A program made the position numbers and the translations under genes. Source: Actinomycetota bacterium (lineage in GTDB: Bacteria > Actinomycetota > Actinomycetes > S36-B12 > UBA5976). Taken from it: a stretch of 32,727 nucleotides of DNA. The stretch covers positions 1-32,727 of the forward strand of contig CANKTT010000002.1 in the NCBI GenBank assembly GCA_947486505.1. Reading direction: 5' to 3'. Below, piece after piece: positions 1 to 10,443 of the stretch. Position 1 is the first letter of the stretch. The number at the start of each line of letters is the position of its first letter. Under the pieces are notes generated by a model, which saw only the letters and a program-made list of their open reading frames with translations, did not search any database and was not told where the DNA came from.

Positions 1-1
1 C

Positions 2-1864
2 GTGCAGATTACGGACCGACCAACTGATATACCGACCAGCCCCGGGGTTTATCGCTGGCGGGATGAGCAGGATCGTGTGATCTACGTCGGAAAGGCAAAG
101 AATCTAAAGAGCCGAATCAATTCCTATTTTGGAAACGATTTACATCCGAGAACTCAAAACATGGTTTCTACAGCTCGGAGTTTGGATTGGGTAACGGTGC
201 GAACTGAAACCGAGGCATTGCAACTTGAATACGCTTGGATTAAGGAATTTGATCCAATCTTCAACGTTAGATATCGCGACGATAAAAGCTATCCGTACCT
301 TGCCCTATCGACTCAAGAGGATTTCCCAAGAGCGTTTGTTTATCGAGGAGATAAGCGCAAGGGGGTTACCTACTTTGGTCCATATGTACAAGCCTGGGCA
401 ATTCGGGATTCATTAGACCACTTACTAAGAGTTTTCCCAGTTCGCAGCTGCACCGCTGGAGTGTTTAGAAATGCTAAGGCATCTGGTCGGCCATGTTTAC
501 TGGCACACATCGATCGCTGTAGCGCTCCTTGCGTTGGCAAGATAGATGAATCCGGTCATCGCGACTTAGTTAAGCAATTTATGTCATTCATGTCGGGTAA
601 CTCAAAAGAAATTATGACTGACATCGCTCGACGCATGAATGAAGCATCGGTATCCCAAGATTACGAGCAGGCGAGCGTACTTCGTGATGATTTGGCAGCA
701 CTTGAGAGAGTGCTAGAGAAAAGTGTTGTGGTTTTACCCGATGACACATTCGCTGACATCGTTGGTTTGTCTCATGATGATTTGCAGTCTGCGGTTCAAG
801 TTTTCTCAGTTCGAAGTGGGCGAATTGTCGGGCAACGCGGATTCATAATGGAGAACTCAGTTGATGCAACCAGTGAATCCTTGATGACGGATGCATTGAT
901 GCACATCTATTCCGGCACTACTAAGGATGAAATACCTACCGAAGTGTTAGTGAGTCACGAGCCAGAGAGTGCGAGCAGTTTGGCCGAACTACTAGGAACT
1001 ATCAGACAGGCACAGATCAGTGTCAGAGTTCCATCCCGTGGCGATAAGAAAATGTTGATGGATACTGTTCTGATTAATGCAGGACAAGCACTTGGGCTGC
1101 ATAAAACGAAACGATCAACAGACTTAGTGACGCGAAGTAAGGCCTTGGCGGAGATTCAAGAAGCTCTTGGTTTACCTGATGCGCCATTGCGAATTGAATG
1201 TATCGACGTTTCCCATATTTCTGGAACCAACGTTGTTGCATCTTTGGTGGTGTTTGAAGACGGAATTCCTAAGAAGAAGGATTACCGACAGTTCATTATC
1301 GAAGATCCCCGAGATGACACCGCATCGATTGCCCAAGTGGTCTCTCGCCGATTTAAGGATCACGATGAAAAGCGTCCGTATCGACCAAACCTTTTGGTGA
1401 TAGACGGTGGCTTGCCTCAGGTGAACGCTGCAGCCAAAGCACTTGAAGCGGCCGGCGTAGGAAACATGCATGTCGTAGGGCTGGCAAAACGTATGGAAGA
1501 AATCTGGTCTCCAGGGGCTTCGTTTCCTGTCATCCTGCCAAGAAATAGTGAAGCGCTATTCATGTTGCAACGGGTTCGCGATGAAGCTCATAGATTTGCC
1601 ATCACACTGCACCGAAATCGTAGGTCAAAAGGAATGGTTGATAGCGTGCTGGATGATGTTCCTGGCCTAGGTCCGGTAAAGAAGAAAGCAGTATTGGCTC
1701 ACTTTGGTTCCCTCAAAAAAGTGGCAGCTGCGTCGGAAATTGAAATATCAGAGGTTCCAGGTATTGGTCCGGTTCAAGCAGCACAAATCTGGAAGTTTCT
1801 GAATAACGAAGATTCGGGAGAAGTTGTCGTTAATACTGCTACAGGCGAGATAATTGAATCGTGA
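2..1864 (+). CDS. uvrC: UvrABC excinuclease subunit C
   Basis: UvrC makes both incisions in nucleotide excision repair on the UvrB-DNA complex. Visible domains: N-terminal GIY-YIG nuclease (GVY at 15-17, YVG at 28-30); a four-cysteine cluster at C150, C165, C173 and C177, spaced like the UvrC iron-sulfur site; a UVR (UvrB-binding) segment near 205-240; an RNase H-like endonuclease domain with ECIDVSH near 398; and tandem helix-hairpin-helix motifs (VPGLGP, VPGIGP) at the C-terminus. The length of 620 aa is normal for the family. The GTG at base 2 is the first start visible, but actinobacterial homologues usually carry several more residues before the PTSPGVY motif, so the true start may lie left of the window. 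The stop overlaps the rapZ start (GTGA), which indicates translational coupling. Confidence 0.96.
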   Translation: MQITDRPTDIPTSPGVYRWRDEQDRVIYVGKAKNLKSRINSYFGNDLHPRTQNMVSTARSLDWVTVRTETEALQLEYAWIKEFDPIFNVRYRDDKSYPYLALSTQEDFPRAFVYRGDKRKGVTYFGPYVQAWAIRDSLDHLLRVFPVRSCTAGVFRNAKASGRPCLLAHIDRCSAPCVGKIDESGHRDLVKQFMSFMSGNSKEIMTDIARRMNEASVSQDYEQASVLRDDLAALERVLEKSVVVLPDDTFADIVGLSHDDLQSAVQVFSVRSGRIVGQRGFIMENSVDATSESLMTDALMHIYSGTTKDEIPTEVLVSHEPESASSLAELLGTIRQAQISVRVPSRGDKKMLMDTVLINAGQALGLHKTKRSTDLVTRSKALAEIQEALGLPDAPLRIECIDVSHISGTNVVASLVVFEDGIPKKKDYRQFIIEDPRDDTASIAQVVSRRFKDHDEKRPYRPNLLVIDGGLPQVNAAAKALEAAGVGNMHVVGLAKRMEEIWSPGASFPVILPRNSEALFMLQRVRDEAHRFAITLHRNRRSKGMVDSVLDDVPGLGPVKKKAVLAHFGSLKKVAAASEIEISEVPGIGPVQAAQIWKFLNNEDSGEVVVNTATGEIIES

Positions 1865-2727
1865 GTGATTCCCAAATTGACGTAATCCTGGTTACCGGGA
1901 TGTCTGGTGCTGGACGATCAACGGCTACCAGGGCGCTTGAAGATATTGGTTGGTTTGTGGTTGATAACTTGCCGCCAATGCTAATGACCAATGTTGTGGA
2001 CTACGTGGCGCAGCGAACTGGCTCTCGAAAAGTGGCGGTAGTCGCGGATGTTCGCGGTGGACAGCTATTCGAAGAACTCCGTGAGTCATTAGCCGCAATT
2101 AAGACAGCCGGTCACGACTTGCGCGTGCTCTTCTTAGAGGCAGGTGATGAAGCGCTGGTGCGAAGGTATGAATCATCTCGCCGACCTCATCCACTGCAAC
2201 GCGATGACAGCCTGTTAGGGGCGGTGCAACGAGAACGTCGTTTGCTAAGTGATCTTCGAGCAGACGCGGACCTGGTAGTCGATACCAGCAACTTAAACGT
2301 CCATGAATTGCGCAGGTCAATTGAGTCCTCTTTCGGCGATGATGAACATGTGGCATTGCGAGCGACCGTAATGTCATTTGGATTCAAGTATGGAATTCCA
2401 GTTGATGCAGATTTAGTAGCAGATCTACGCTTCCTACCGAATCCTTACTGGGATCCAAAGCTAAAGGAACTAACCGGACTGGATGCCGCAGTGAACGATT
2501 ACGTAGTCGCATCGGACCAAGCTCAGGAGTTTCTGACGAAGTATGCCGAACTTATTGGCTTGGTAGAAGACGGTTATCTTCGTGAAGGCAAAAGGTTTGT
2601 GACCATCGCAATGGGATGCACTGGTGGAAAACATAGAAGTGTTGCAATGGCCGAGAATCTATCTGCCAGATTGGTTAAAGCTGGAGTCGAAGTTCGAGTA
2701 GTCCACCGCGACCTGGGACGTGAATAG
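1861..2727 (+). CDS. rapZ: RapZ-type nucleotide-binding protein (YvcJ family)
   Basis: 288 aa, the usual RapZ/YvcJ length. The N-terminal P-loop reads GMSGAGRST, with Arg where classical Walker A has Lys; this variant is common in actinobacterial homologues as far as I recall. The downstream WFVVDNLPP and RRPHPLQ motifs and the C-terminal GCTGGKHRSVA motif are all present. In E. coli RapZ guides decay of the small RNA GlmZ and so controls GlmS. In Actinobacteria its role is not settled, although it always travels with yvcK and whiA. It starts with GTG overlapping the uvrC stop by 4 nt and abuts yvcK, so uvrC-rapZ-yvcK-whiA is probably a single message. Confidence 0.95.
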   Translation: MSDSQIDVILVTGMSGAGRSTATRALEDIGWFVVDNLPPMLMTNVVDYVAQRTGSRKVAVVADVRGGQLFEELRESLAAIKTAGHDLRVLFLEAGDEALVRRYESSRRPHPLQRDDSLLGAVQRERRLLSDLRADADLVVDTSNLNVHELRRSIESSFGDDEHVALRATVMSFGFKYGIPVDADLVADLRFLPNPYWDPKLKELTGLDAAVNDYVVASDQAQEFLTKYAELIGLVEDGYLREGKRFVTIAMGCTGGKHRSVAMAENLSARLVKAGVEVRVVHRDLGRE

Positions 2728-3711
2728 TTGTCTGCCGCACCAGTTCGGTCGGTAGATGTAGTTGCGCTTGGCGGAGGCCATGGACTAGCTGCCAGCTTGC
2801 AGGCACTTCGCAGAGTTACACCACATCTAACGGCTGTTGTGGGCGTTAGCGATGATGGTGGCAGCAGCGGCAGGTTGCGAGAAGAGTTTGGAATTGTTCC
2901 ACCTGGAGACTTACGTATGGCTTTGGCGGCACTCTGCGGTGATGACACTTGGGGATCGACCTGGGCGAGAGTTTTGCAGCACAGATTTTCTTCAAAAGGT
3001 GAATTAGACGGACACTCACTTGGAAATCTCCTGATTACTGCACTCTGGGAAGAAACTGACAATTTGGTTGACGGCCTTGATTGGGTGGCACGCCTACTTG
3101 ATGCCAAAGGCAAGGTTTTACCGCTATGCATAGAACCACTTGAAATCTATGCAGATGTTCTAACTGCCAGTGGTGAGTCACAACAAGTGCGTGGCCAGGT
3201 TCAAGTTGCCACGACACCTCATGAAATTCAATCGATTGGACTTGAACCAAAGAATCCCGTGGTGTGTGACCAAGCCGTTGCAGCGGTGCGTAACGCAGAT
3301 TTTGTCGTGCTCGGTCCAGGTTCTTGGTACACCAGCGTTCTAACACACTTTCAAGTGCCACAAATGGCTCAGGCGCTTCATGAAACAACAGCTACTCGGG
3401 TACTTGTTATCAACTTAAAACCACAATCGGGGGAGACTGAGGGTTACTCGGCTGCTAATTATTTGCAGGTGTTATCAAGGAGCTACCCGGATTTCAGAGT
3501 TGACATAGTTCTTGCTGATATTGATCACTTGGGACCGGATAGACAGGAAGTTGAGTTGCAACTCCAAGCTCAGGCTGCTGAATCTGGTGCTCGTTTAGTT
3601 TTGGCGCCATTAGCAAAGCCAGAAGGCCCATCTGATCGCCACGATCCAACACTCTTAGCCTCGGCGTTCGGTTCAATTTTTGCTCATGGCAGGATAAAGC
3701 CATGGCAATGA
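2728..3711 (+). CDS. yvcK: YvcK/CofD-like gluconeogenesis factor
   Basis: 327 aa protein of the CofD/YvcK fold (UPF0052). Visible motifs: [12 protein letters not shown] near the N-terminus (nucleotide-sugar binding loop), [35 protein letters not shown] and [10 protein letters not shown]. In Firmicutes and mycobacteria YvcK/CuvA binds UDP-GlcNAc and is needed for cell-wall synthesis and growth on gluconeogenic carbon. The start is TTG directly after the rapZ stop, with GGGACG about 7 nt upstream as a weak ribosome site; no ATG or GTG fits before the GGGHG motif. The 3' end overlaps whiA by 10 nt. Confidence 0.94.
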   Translation: MSAAPVRSVDVVALGGGHGLAASLQALRRVTPHLTAVVGVSDDGGSSGRLREEFGIVPPGDLRMALAALCGDDTWGSTWARVLQHRFSSKGELDGHSLGNLLITALWEETDNLVDGLDWVARLLDAKGKVLPLCIEPLEIYADVLTASGESQQVRGQVQVATTPHEIQSIGLEPKNPVVCDQAVAAVRNADFVVLGPGSWYTSVLTHFQVPQMAQALHETTATRVLVINLKPQSGETEGYSAANYLQVLSRSYPDFRVDIVLADIDHLGPDRQEVELQLQAQAAESGARLVLAPLAKPEGPSDRHDPTLLASAFGSIFAHGRIKPWQ

Positions 3712-4682
3712 CCGCAGCAGTTAAAGACGAACTAAGTCGTCTTCCCGTAACCAAAAAATGCTGCCGCAAGGCTGAGGTGTCAGCCTTACTTCGATTTGCA
3801 GGTGGCCTACACATAGTCAGCGGCAAGATTGTCGTAGAAGCAGAGATTGATACCGGTCAGGCTGCCCGTAGATTACGTCGAGATCTTTCTGAGATTTTTG
3901 GTCATGAGAGCGAAGTTTCAGTTTTGTCGGGCGCTGGTATCCGTAAGGGAAGTCGCTATCTGGTTCGAGTGGCTACCGAGGGCGAGCATCTTGCTAAGCA
4001 GGTTGGCCTAGTAGATGGTGGCGGTCGTCCAATTCGTGGGTTGCCTCCGCACATAGTTTCAGCAAGTCTTTGCGACGCTGAAGCTGCATGGCGTGGTGCC
4101 TTCTTAGCACACGGGTCGCTGACGGAACCAGGCAGATCTTCATCATTAGAAATCACTTGCCCAGGTCCGGAAGCTGCGCTGGCATTAGTAGGTAGCGCAC
4201 GCCGATTAGGCATCGCAGCCAAAGCACGTGAAGTTCGCGGCGTAGATCGCGTAGTTATTCGAGATGGCGATGCAATTGGAGCGCTTCTAACACGAATTGG
4301 CGCACACGAATCTGTTTTGGCCTGGGAAGAGCGACGAATGCGTCGAGAAGTACGTGCTACCGCGAATCGGCTAGCAAATTTTGATGATGCCAACCTGCGT
4401 CGGTCTGCCAGGGCCGCGGTTGCAGCTGGCGCGCGGGCAGCCCGAGCGATTGAGATTTTGGGAGATGAGATTCCCGCACACTTACTTGAAGCGGGACAAC
4501 TTCGAGTAACTCACCAACAGGCGAGTTTGGAAGAGTTGGGCGCGCTCGCAGACCCGCCTATGACCAAGGACGCCATAGCGGGCAGAATTCGTCGCCTATT
4601 AGCTATGGCTGACAAACGAGCCTCTGACTTGGGCATCCCTAACACTGAAGCCGGCCTAACGGCTGATATGCTCGACCAATAA
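3702..4682 (+). CDS. whiA: WhiA, sporulation/cell-division transcription regulator
   Basis: WhiA combines a degenerate LAGLIDADG homing-endonuclease-like N-terminal region with a C-terminal helix-turn-helix DNA-binding domain. In Streptomyces it works with WhiB as a sporulation and division activator; it is also conserved in non-sporulating Actinobacteria and Firmicutes. The 326 aa chain shows the family blocks [56 protein letters not shown] and the C-terminal [13 protein letters not shown]. The chosen ATG reads [10 protein letters not shown], matching the family N-terminus; a second ATG at 3708 (overlapping the yvcK stop as ATGA) is possible. Nothing suggests that this organism sporulates; the gene is retained in its ancestral rapZ-yvcK-whiA setting. 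Confidence 0.97.
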   Translation: MAMTAAVKDELSRLPVTKKCCRKAEVSALLRFAGGLHIVSGKIVVEAEIDTGQAARRLRRDLSEIFGHESEVSVLSGAGIRKGSRYLVRVATEGEHLAKQVGLVDGGGRPIRGLPPHIVSASLCDAEAAWRGAFLAHGSLTEPGRSSSLEITCPGPEAALALVGSARRLGIAAKAREVRGVDRVVIRDGDAIGALLTRIGAHESVLAWEERRMRREVRATANRLANFDDANLRRSARAAVAAGARAARAIEILGDEIPAHLLEAGQLRVTHQQASLEELGALADPPMTKDAIAGRIRRLLAMADKRASDLGIPNTEAGLTADMLDQ

Positions 4683-5738
<1,056 letters not shown>

Positions 5739-5742
5739 ATTC

Positions 5743-6933
5743 ATGATTCGTGGCATAGACGACCTAGAGGTTTCAGGAAAAGTAGTTTTCGTAAGGTGCG
5801 ACCTTAATGTACCGATCGAAGACGGTCAGATTACTGACGATGGTCGGATCCTTGCCAGTCTTCCAACGCTTAAGAATCTTGCGGACCGAGGCGCTCGGGT
5901 CGTTATCCTTGCGCATCTTGGTCGGCCAAAGGGTAAACCAGATGACAAGTACTCATTAGCCCCAGCTGCTGTTCGACTAGGTGAACTTCTGGGTGCGCAG
6001 GTGCGACTCGCCACTGATGTGTGTGGGAATAGCACTGCGGAGACTATTTCAGCATTAGCCGATGGGCAGATCGCAATGTTGGAGAATGTTCGTTTTGATG
6101 AGCGCGAAACTGGTGAAGCAAGTGCGCGACAAGAACTGGCCAAGATCTGGGCTGGGCTGGGTGACCTATTTGTTAGTGATGGCTTTGGGGTTGTTCATCG
6201 CAAACAGGCATCTGTGACAGATTTGGCAGAACTGTTGCCACATGCTGCTGGACTGTTAGTAAAAGCAGAAGCAGATGTATTTGCCAAAGTATTGAGGTCT
6301 CCAGAACGTCCTTATTCTGTCGTCTTAGGTGGATCTAAAGTCAGCGACAAGCTCAAAGTGATCGATAATCTGATCTCTAATGTAGATCGCCTTCTTATTG
6401 GCGGCGGGATGTGTTTTACATTCCTAGCGGCAAATGGCTATTCAGTAGGATCCTCGCTTCTTGAAACTGATCAAATTGACAATGTGAAGGACATCTTAAG
6501 TCGGGCTAAGCAATTGAATGTGGAGATTGTTTTGCCAACTGACATAGTGGTTGCCGATGCATTTTCGGCAGATGCCACCACTCAAGTAGTTCCTGTGAGT
6601 GACATTCCTGACGGCTGGATGGGTCTCGACATTGGACCTGGAACGATTCAATTATTCGAAGAGAAATTAGTTGATGCCAAGACCATCATCTGGAATGGAC
6701 CAATGGGCGTTTTCGAAATGTCAGCATTCGCTGCTGGGACTAAAGCAGTTGCAGACGCAATGACTAAGAATTCTGGAATGACAGTTGTCGGTGGCGGTGA
6801 CTCCGCAGCTGCTGTTCGATTATTGGGCGTCGATGAATCTGCCTTCACACACATTTCTACCGGTGGTGGCGCAAGTTTGGAATTTCTAGAAGGCAAAGAA
6901 TTGCCTGGATTATCAGTCCTGGAGGACAACTAA
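5743..6933 (+). CDS. pgk: Phosphoglycerate kinase
   Basis: Transfers the acyl phosphate of 1,3-bisphosphoglycerate to ADP, giving ATP and 3-phosphoglycerate. Motifs: [10 protein letters not shown] near residue 16, HLGRPKG, the actinobacterial-type [30 protein letters not shown] and the nucleotide loop GGGDSAAA. From the ATG at 5743 the protein is 396 aa, a normal length, and starts 4 nt after the gap stop. An in-frame TTG at 5719 would overlap gap by 20 nt and add eight residues. Neither start has a convincing ribosome site, so translation may be coupled to gap. tpi follows with no spacer. Confidence 0.95.
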   Translation: MIRGIDDLEVSGKVVFVRCDLNVPIEDGQITDDGRILASLPTLKNLADRGARVVILAHLGRPKGKPDDKYSLAPAAVRLGELLGAQVRLATDVCGNSTAETISALADGQIAMLENVRFDERETGEASARQELAKIWAGLGDLFVSDGFGVVHRKQASVTDLAELLPHAAGLLVKAEADVFAKVLRSPERPYSVVLGGSKVSDKLKVIDNLISNVDRLLIGGGMCFTFLAANGYSVGSSLLETDQIDNVKDILSRAKQLNVEIVLPTDIVVADAFSADATTQVVPVSDIPDGWMGLDIGPGTIQLFEEKLVDAKTIIWNGPMGVFEMSAFAAGTKAVADAMTKNSGMTVVGGGDSAAAVRLLGVDESAFTHISTGGGASLEFLEGKELPGLSVLEDN

Positions 6934-7707
6934 ATGGCACGTATCCCGTTAATGGCCGGCAACTGGAAAATGAATCTAAATCACATTGAGGCAATCGCAT
7001 TAGTACAAAAGTTGGCATACACATTCAATGCTGATGATTTTGCAGCATTGGACGTGGTGGTAATACCTCCATTTACCGACATCCGATCGGTTCAGACTTT
7101 AGTTGATGGCGACAAGTTGGCGCTGAAGTATGGAGCGCAGGACATCGCTAAGGCTGACAAGGGAGCATTTACCGGAGAGATCTCAGGACCCATGCTTGCC
7201 AAACTTGGTTGCACCTTTGTGATTGTCGGCCACTCTGAGCGACGGGAATACCATGGCGAAGATAATCAGGCGGTAAACCTAAAGACACAAGCTGCTCTGC
7301 GCAACAGCTTGACTCCGATAGTTTGTGTGGGTGAAGGATTAGAAGTTCGTAAGGCTGGAAATCATGTGGCATTCACAATTGAACAACTCGACGCGGCACT
7401 GCAGGGGATAGCCTCAAGCGATGTGGCCAATCTAGTCATTGCATATGAGCCAGTTTGGGCGATTGGAACTGGGGAAGTGGCCACACCGGCCGATGCTCAG
7501 GAAGTTTGTAACGCGATTCGAGCCCGAATTCGCGAAGTTCATGGCTCTGCTGCTGATCAGACTCGAATTCTTTACGGTGGGTCAATGAAGGCCGAAAATG
7601 TGGCTGCCTTGATGCTGGAGGCCGATATTGACGGAGGTTTAGTGGGTGGAGCATCGATTGACCCAGACGAGTTCGTTTCGGTTTGTCGCTATCGAATGCA
7701 CGCGTAG
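6934..7707 (+). CDS. tpi: Triosephosphate isomerase
   Basis: Interconverts dihydroxyacetone phosphate and glyceraldehyde 3-phosphate. The active-site set is complete: Asn10 and Lys12 in MAGNWKMN, His100 in VIVGHSERR, the general base Glu172 in [11 protein letters not shown] (which also opens the mobile loop), and the phosphate-binding GGSMKAENV and GGLVGGAS loops. The 257 aa length is typical of actinobacterial enzymes. The ATG immediately follows the pgk stop, with a strong GGAGGA ribosome site at 6921-6926. It ends the glycolytic triad gap-pgk-tpi. Confidence 0.97.
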   Translation: MARIPLMAGNWKMNLNHIEAIALVQKLAYTFNADDFAALDVVVIPPFTDIRSVQTLVDGDKLALKYGAQDIAKADKGAFTGEISGPMLAKLGCTFVIVGHSERREYHGEDNQAVNLKTQAALRNSLTPIVCVGEGLEVRKAGNHVAFTIEQLDAALQGIASSDVANLVIAYEPVWAIGTGEVATPADAQEVCNAIRARIREVHGSAADQTRILYGGSMKAENVAALMLEADIDGGLVGGASIDPDEFVSVCRYRMHA

Positions 7708-7751
7708 AATAATTCCTAGAGATTAATTTTCCTAGATTTAGCAGGTGACCA

Positions 7752-7985
7752 ATGATCGCAGCGTTTCAAATTCTTTTGGCTATTTCTAGCCTTTTGTTGA
7801 TCGCCCTTGTTTTGCTACACAAAGGTAAAGGTGGCGGACTTTCTGACCTATTTGGTGGTGGTATGAGTTCATCACTTGGCGGTTCATCAGTTGCGGAGCG
7901 TAACCTTGATCGAATTACGATTGCAATAGCTTTGGTCTGGTCTGCAGCAATTGTGGGTCTTGGCTTGTTACTAAAAACCGCGTAA
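7752..7985 (+). CDS. secG: Preprotein translocase subunit SecG
   Basis: 77 aa with two hydrophobic spans (about 2-22 and 54-74) joined by a glycine- and serine-rich cytoplasmic loop (KGKGGGLSDLFGGG then SSSLGGSSVAERNLDR), the SecG signature. SecG is an accessory subunit of the SecYEG channel that assists SecA-driven export. An AGGTG ribosome site lies just upstream of the ATG. The 44 nt between tpi and secG are A/T-rich with TANNNT boxes (for example TAATTT at 7724-7729), so an extra promoter is possible but unproven. The tpi-secG-rbpA order is common in Actinobacteria. Confidence 0.93.
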   Translation: MIAAFQILLAISSLLLIALVLLHKGKGGGLSDLFGGGMSSSLGGSSVAERNLDRITIAIALVWSAAIVGLGLLLKTA

Positions 7986-8002
7986 GCATTCAGGAGTAAA
8001 TC

Positions 8003-8335
8003 ATGGCAAGTGGTAGTGCAATTAGAGGAAGTCGCGTTGGAGCCGGACCAATGGGTGAAGCTGAACGTGGCGACGCTGCACCTCGCATCTACCTCCCGTT
8101 CTACTGCGCTTCGGGACATGAAACAACCCCAAGTTTTGCGCACGATGCAGAACTTCCAGAAGAGTGGGATTGCCCGAAGTGCGGCATGCCAGCGGGTACT
8201 GACAAGGACAACCCACCAGTTTTAGCTAAAACCGAGCCTTACAAAACCCACCTGGCTTACGTGAAAGAACGTCGCAACGACAAAGATGGCAAGGGAATTC
8301 TTGACGAAGCTCTAGCTAAGCTACGTGGAAAGTAA
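8003..8335 (+). CDS. rbpA: RbpA-family RNA polymerase-binding protein
   Basis: RbpA proteins bind RNA polymerase and group 1/2 sigma factors in Actinobacteria and stabilise open complexes. The 110 aa chain starts with the conserved basic tail containing IRGSRVGAG, followed by a zinc-ribbon-like core with C35, H39, C57 and C60 (CASGH ... CPKC). The C-terminal segment has EPYKTHLAYVKERR, where the best-studied RbpA proteins have a THWDML-type sigma-interacting helix. This is the short secG-linked RbpA type found across Actinobacteria, so a second, canonical RbpA may be encoded elsewhere. AGGAG lies 6 nt before the ATG. Its stop directly abuts the tkt stop on the opposite strand. Confidence 0.88.
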   Translation: MASGSAIRGSRVGAGPMGEAERGDAAPRIYLPFYCASGHETTPSFAHDAELPEEWDCPKCGMPAGTDKDNPPVLAKTEPYKTHLAYVKERRNDKDGKGILDEALAKLRGK

Positions 8336-10384
8336 TTAGTTAAGGATTTCTTGTGCCGCTGCAACGACAGCATCGGCAGTAATTCCAAACTCAGCATATA
8401 GTTTCTCTGCTCCGGCTGATGCACCGAAATGCTCCAAGCTGATGCAGCGTCCCGCAGAGCTGACATACTTCCACCAGCCTTGCGCGATGCCGGCTTCAAT
8501 CGATACACGGGCAGCGACTGAGTGTGGCAAAACGGATTCTCGATATTCCGCATCTTGCGCATCGAACCATTCCAAACATGGCGCAGATACCACTCGAGTT
8601 GAAACGCCACTTGATTCCAAAGTCTGCTGAGCTGAAAGTGCGATTGAAACCTCAGAACCAGTGGCGATCAGGATAACCTCGGGAGCCTTCGAACTCTCTG
8701 AGATTACGTAAGCACCGCGACGAACCATTTCGTGATCCGTCGTTGCAGGTGAATCAATCACAGGTAAATTCTGACGCGACAAACATAAGCCTGATGGCTT
8801 GTTAGATTCCAGAACGATGCGCCAGGCCGTAGCAGTTTCATTTGCATCTGCTGGACGGATTACATTGAGGTTCGGAATCGCCCGAAGCGCCCATAAGTGC
8901 TCCACTGGTTGGTGAGTAGGTCCATCTTCACCCAATCCGATTGAATCGTGAGTCCAGACGTATGTTGCGGGCAAATCCATTAAGGCTGAGAGACGAACCG
9001 CACCACGCATAAAGTCGCTGAACACCAGGAAGGTGCCAGCAAATGGTCGGGTTAAACCACCCAGTGCCATGCCATTCATCGCACACGCCATGGCAAACTC
9101 TCGGATGCCATAGTGGATGATTCGACCACCTTCAGCAGCACCCGCCATCTGGCTTGATCCTGGTAGGAAAGACCCACCATGTTCAATCGTCGTTAAATTA
9201 CTTTCACCTAAGTCAGCGGATCCGCCCCAAAGTTCTGGCAAAACTTTAGCCATTGCATTAATCGTGTCGCCCGATGCCTTACGGGTCGCAACAGATGTGC
9301 CTGGCTCAAACTTCGGCAATACTTCGTGCCAGTTTGCTGGCAACTTTCGAGCCTGTAGTCGTTCAAACAACTTTGCTGATTCGGAGTCCTTGCTTGCCCA
9401 GTTTGAAAATTCTTCCGACCATTGCGCGTGAATCTCGCTACCTCGAGTTGAAACTTTTCTAGTGTGAGCCAGGAGTTGCTCAGAAATTTCAAAAGATTCA
9501 GTTGGATCAAGCCCAAGTATTTCCTTAGTGGCCGCAACTTCAGAGTCACCTAAAGCAGATCCATGTATCTTGCCGGTATTTTTCAAGTTTGGTGCTGGCC
9601 AACCAATTACATTTCGCACTCGGATCAAAGTTGGCTTAGCAGTCTGTGAAACTGCGTTAGCAATCGCGAGATCCAATGAAGGTACATCGATCTCACCACT
9701 TGGCAACATCTCTACATGACTGACATTCCAGCCATATGATTCGTATCGGGCGAGCACATCTTCCGTGAAGGAAACGCCAGTGTCACCTTCGATACTGATG
9801 TGATTATCGTCATAGAGAACAACCAGATCGCTGAGGTTCTGATGTCCGGCCAATGAAGATGCTTCAGAGGTAACACCTTCTTGTAGGCATCCGTCACCCG
9901 CGATAACCCATATTTTGTGATCGAAAATACTCACACCTTTAGCTGATGCTGGATCAAGTAAGTTGCGCACGTAGCGAGCATCCATTGCCATACCTACTGC
10001 AGTTGCCAACCCCGTACCAAGTGGTCCAGTGGTAGCTTCCACACCAGCAGTGTGTCCAAACTCAGGATGTCCAGGGGTTTTACTATCCCAAGTCCTAAAG
10101 GACTTTAGGTCATCGAGCTCTAGCCCGTAGCCACTTAGAAAAAGTTGAATGTAGAGCGTGATACTGCTGTGGCCATTGGACAGCACAAAGCGGTCGCGAC
10201 CTTGCCAAGTCGGATCTGATGGATCATGACGCATCCATTTTTGAAATAACAAATAGGCCATAGGTGCCAAACTCATTGCAGTTCCCGGATGCCCATTGCC
10301 AACTTTTTGAACGCTGTCCATTGCAAGTGCGCGGGCGGCGGTAACGGCCTGATCGTCTAAGTCTGTCCAAGTAAATTTGCTCAC
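8336..10384 (-). CDS. tkt: Transketolase
   Basis: Thiamine-diphosphate enzyme that moves two-carbon units between sugar phosphates in the pentose phosphate pathway. The N-terminal half has NGHPGTAMSLAP, the cofactor motif GDGCLQEG followed by LYDDNHISIEGDT, and the domain conserved in transketolases. The central pyrimidine-binding domain has HYGIREFAMACAMNG (catalytic Glu) and GLGEDGPTHQPVEHL. The length of 682 aa is normal. The start is GTG (SKFTWTDLDD) with no Shine-Dalgarno; a TAACCT box ends 6 nt upstream, suggesting a leaderless message. In many Actinobacteria tal, zwf, opcA and pgl follow tkt; here tkt stands alone. Confidence 0.97.
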   Translation of the reverse strand: MSKFTWTDLDDQAVTAARALAMDSVQKVGNGHPGTAMSLAPMAYLLFQKWMRHDPSDPTWQGRDRFVLSNGHSSITLYIQLFLSGYGLELDDLKSFRTWDSKTPGHPEFGHTAGVEATTGPLGTGLATAVGMAMDARYVRNLLDPASAKGVSIFDHKIWVIAGDGCLQEGVTSEASSLAGHQNLSDLVVLYDDNHISIEGDTGVSFTEDVLARYESYGWNVSHVEMLPSGEIDVPSLDLAIANAVSQTAKPTLIRVRNVIGWPAPNLKNTGKIHGSALGDSEVAATKEILGLDPTESFEISEQLLAHTRKVSTRGSEIHAQWSEEFSNWASKDSESAKLFERLQARKLPANWHEVLPKFEPGTSVATRKASGDTINAMAKVLPELWGGSADLGESNLTTIEHGGSFLPGSSQMAGAAEGGRIIHYGIREFAMACAMNGMALGGLTRPFAGTFLVFSDFMRGAVRLSALMDLPATYVWTHDSIGLGEDGPTHQPVEHLWALRAIPNLNVIRPADANETATAWRIVLESNKPSGLCLSRQNLPVIDSPATTDHEMVRRGAYVISESSKAPEVILIATGSEVSIALSAQQTLESSGVSTRVVSAPCLEWFDAQDAEYRESVLPHSVAARVSIEAGIAQGWWKYVSSAGRCISLEHFGASAGAEKLYAEFGITADAVVAAAQEILN

Positions 10385-10390
10385 GAACCT

Positions 10391-10396
10391 AGGTTA
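10391..10396 (-). promoter_or_regulatory. Predicted -10 box of leaderless tkt promoter
   Basis: Read on the minus strand, TAACCT fits the actinobacterial TANNNT -10 pattern and ends exactly 6 nt before the tkt GTG, so transcription would begin at or next to the start codon. No ribosome site and no clear -35 are visible. It shares the 59-bp divergent gap with the ctaB promoter. Confidence 0.55.
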
Positions 10397-10431
10397 TCTA
10401 TTGGCCGTTCGCCACCTGCGATAGGCAGAGG

Positions 10432-10437
10432 TAGGCT
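10432..10437 (+). promoter_or_regulatory. Predicted -10 box of leaderless ctaB promoter
   Basis: TAGGCT (TANNNT) ends 6 nt before the ctaB GTG at 10444. No Shine-Dalgarno lies between. This is the same layout as at tkt on the other strand and at several other operon heads in the window. Confidence 0.55.
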
Positions 10438-10443
10438 CATTAT

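Noticed and set aside
2200..2700. Loss of function in RapZ because Walker A has Arg instead of Lys
   Set aside because: The GAGRS variant is, to my knowledge, usual in actinobacterial RapZ; all other motifs are intact.
2574..3131. 185-codon open frame antisense to rapZ/yvcK
   Set aside because: Low-complexity Ser/Pro/Arg composition, and both sense genes are well conserved.
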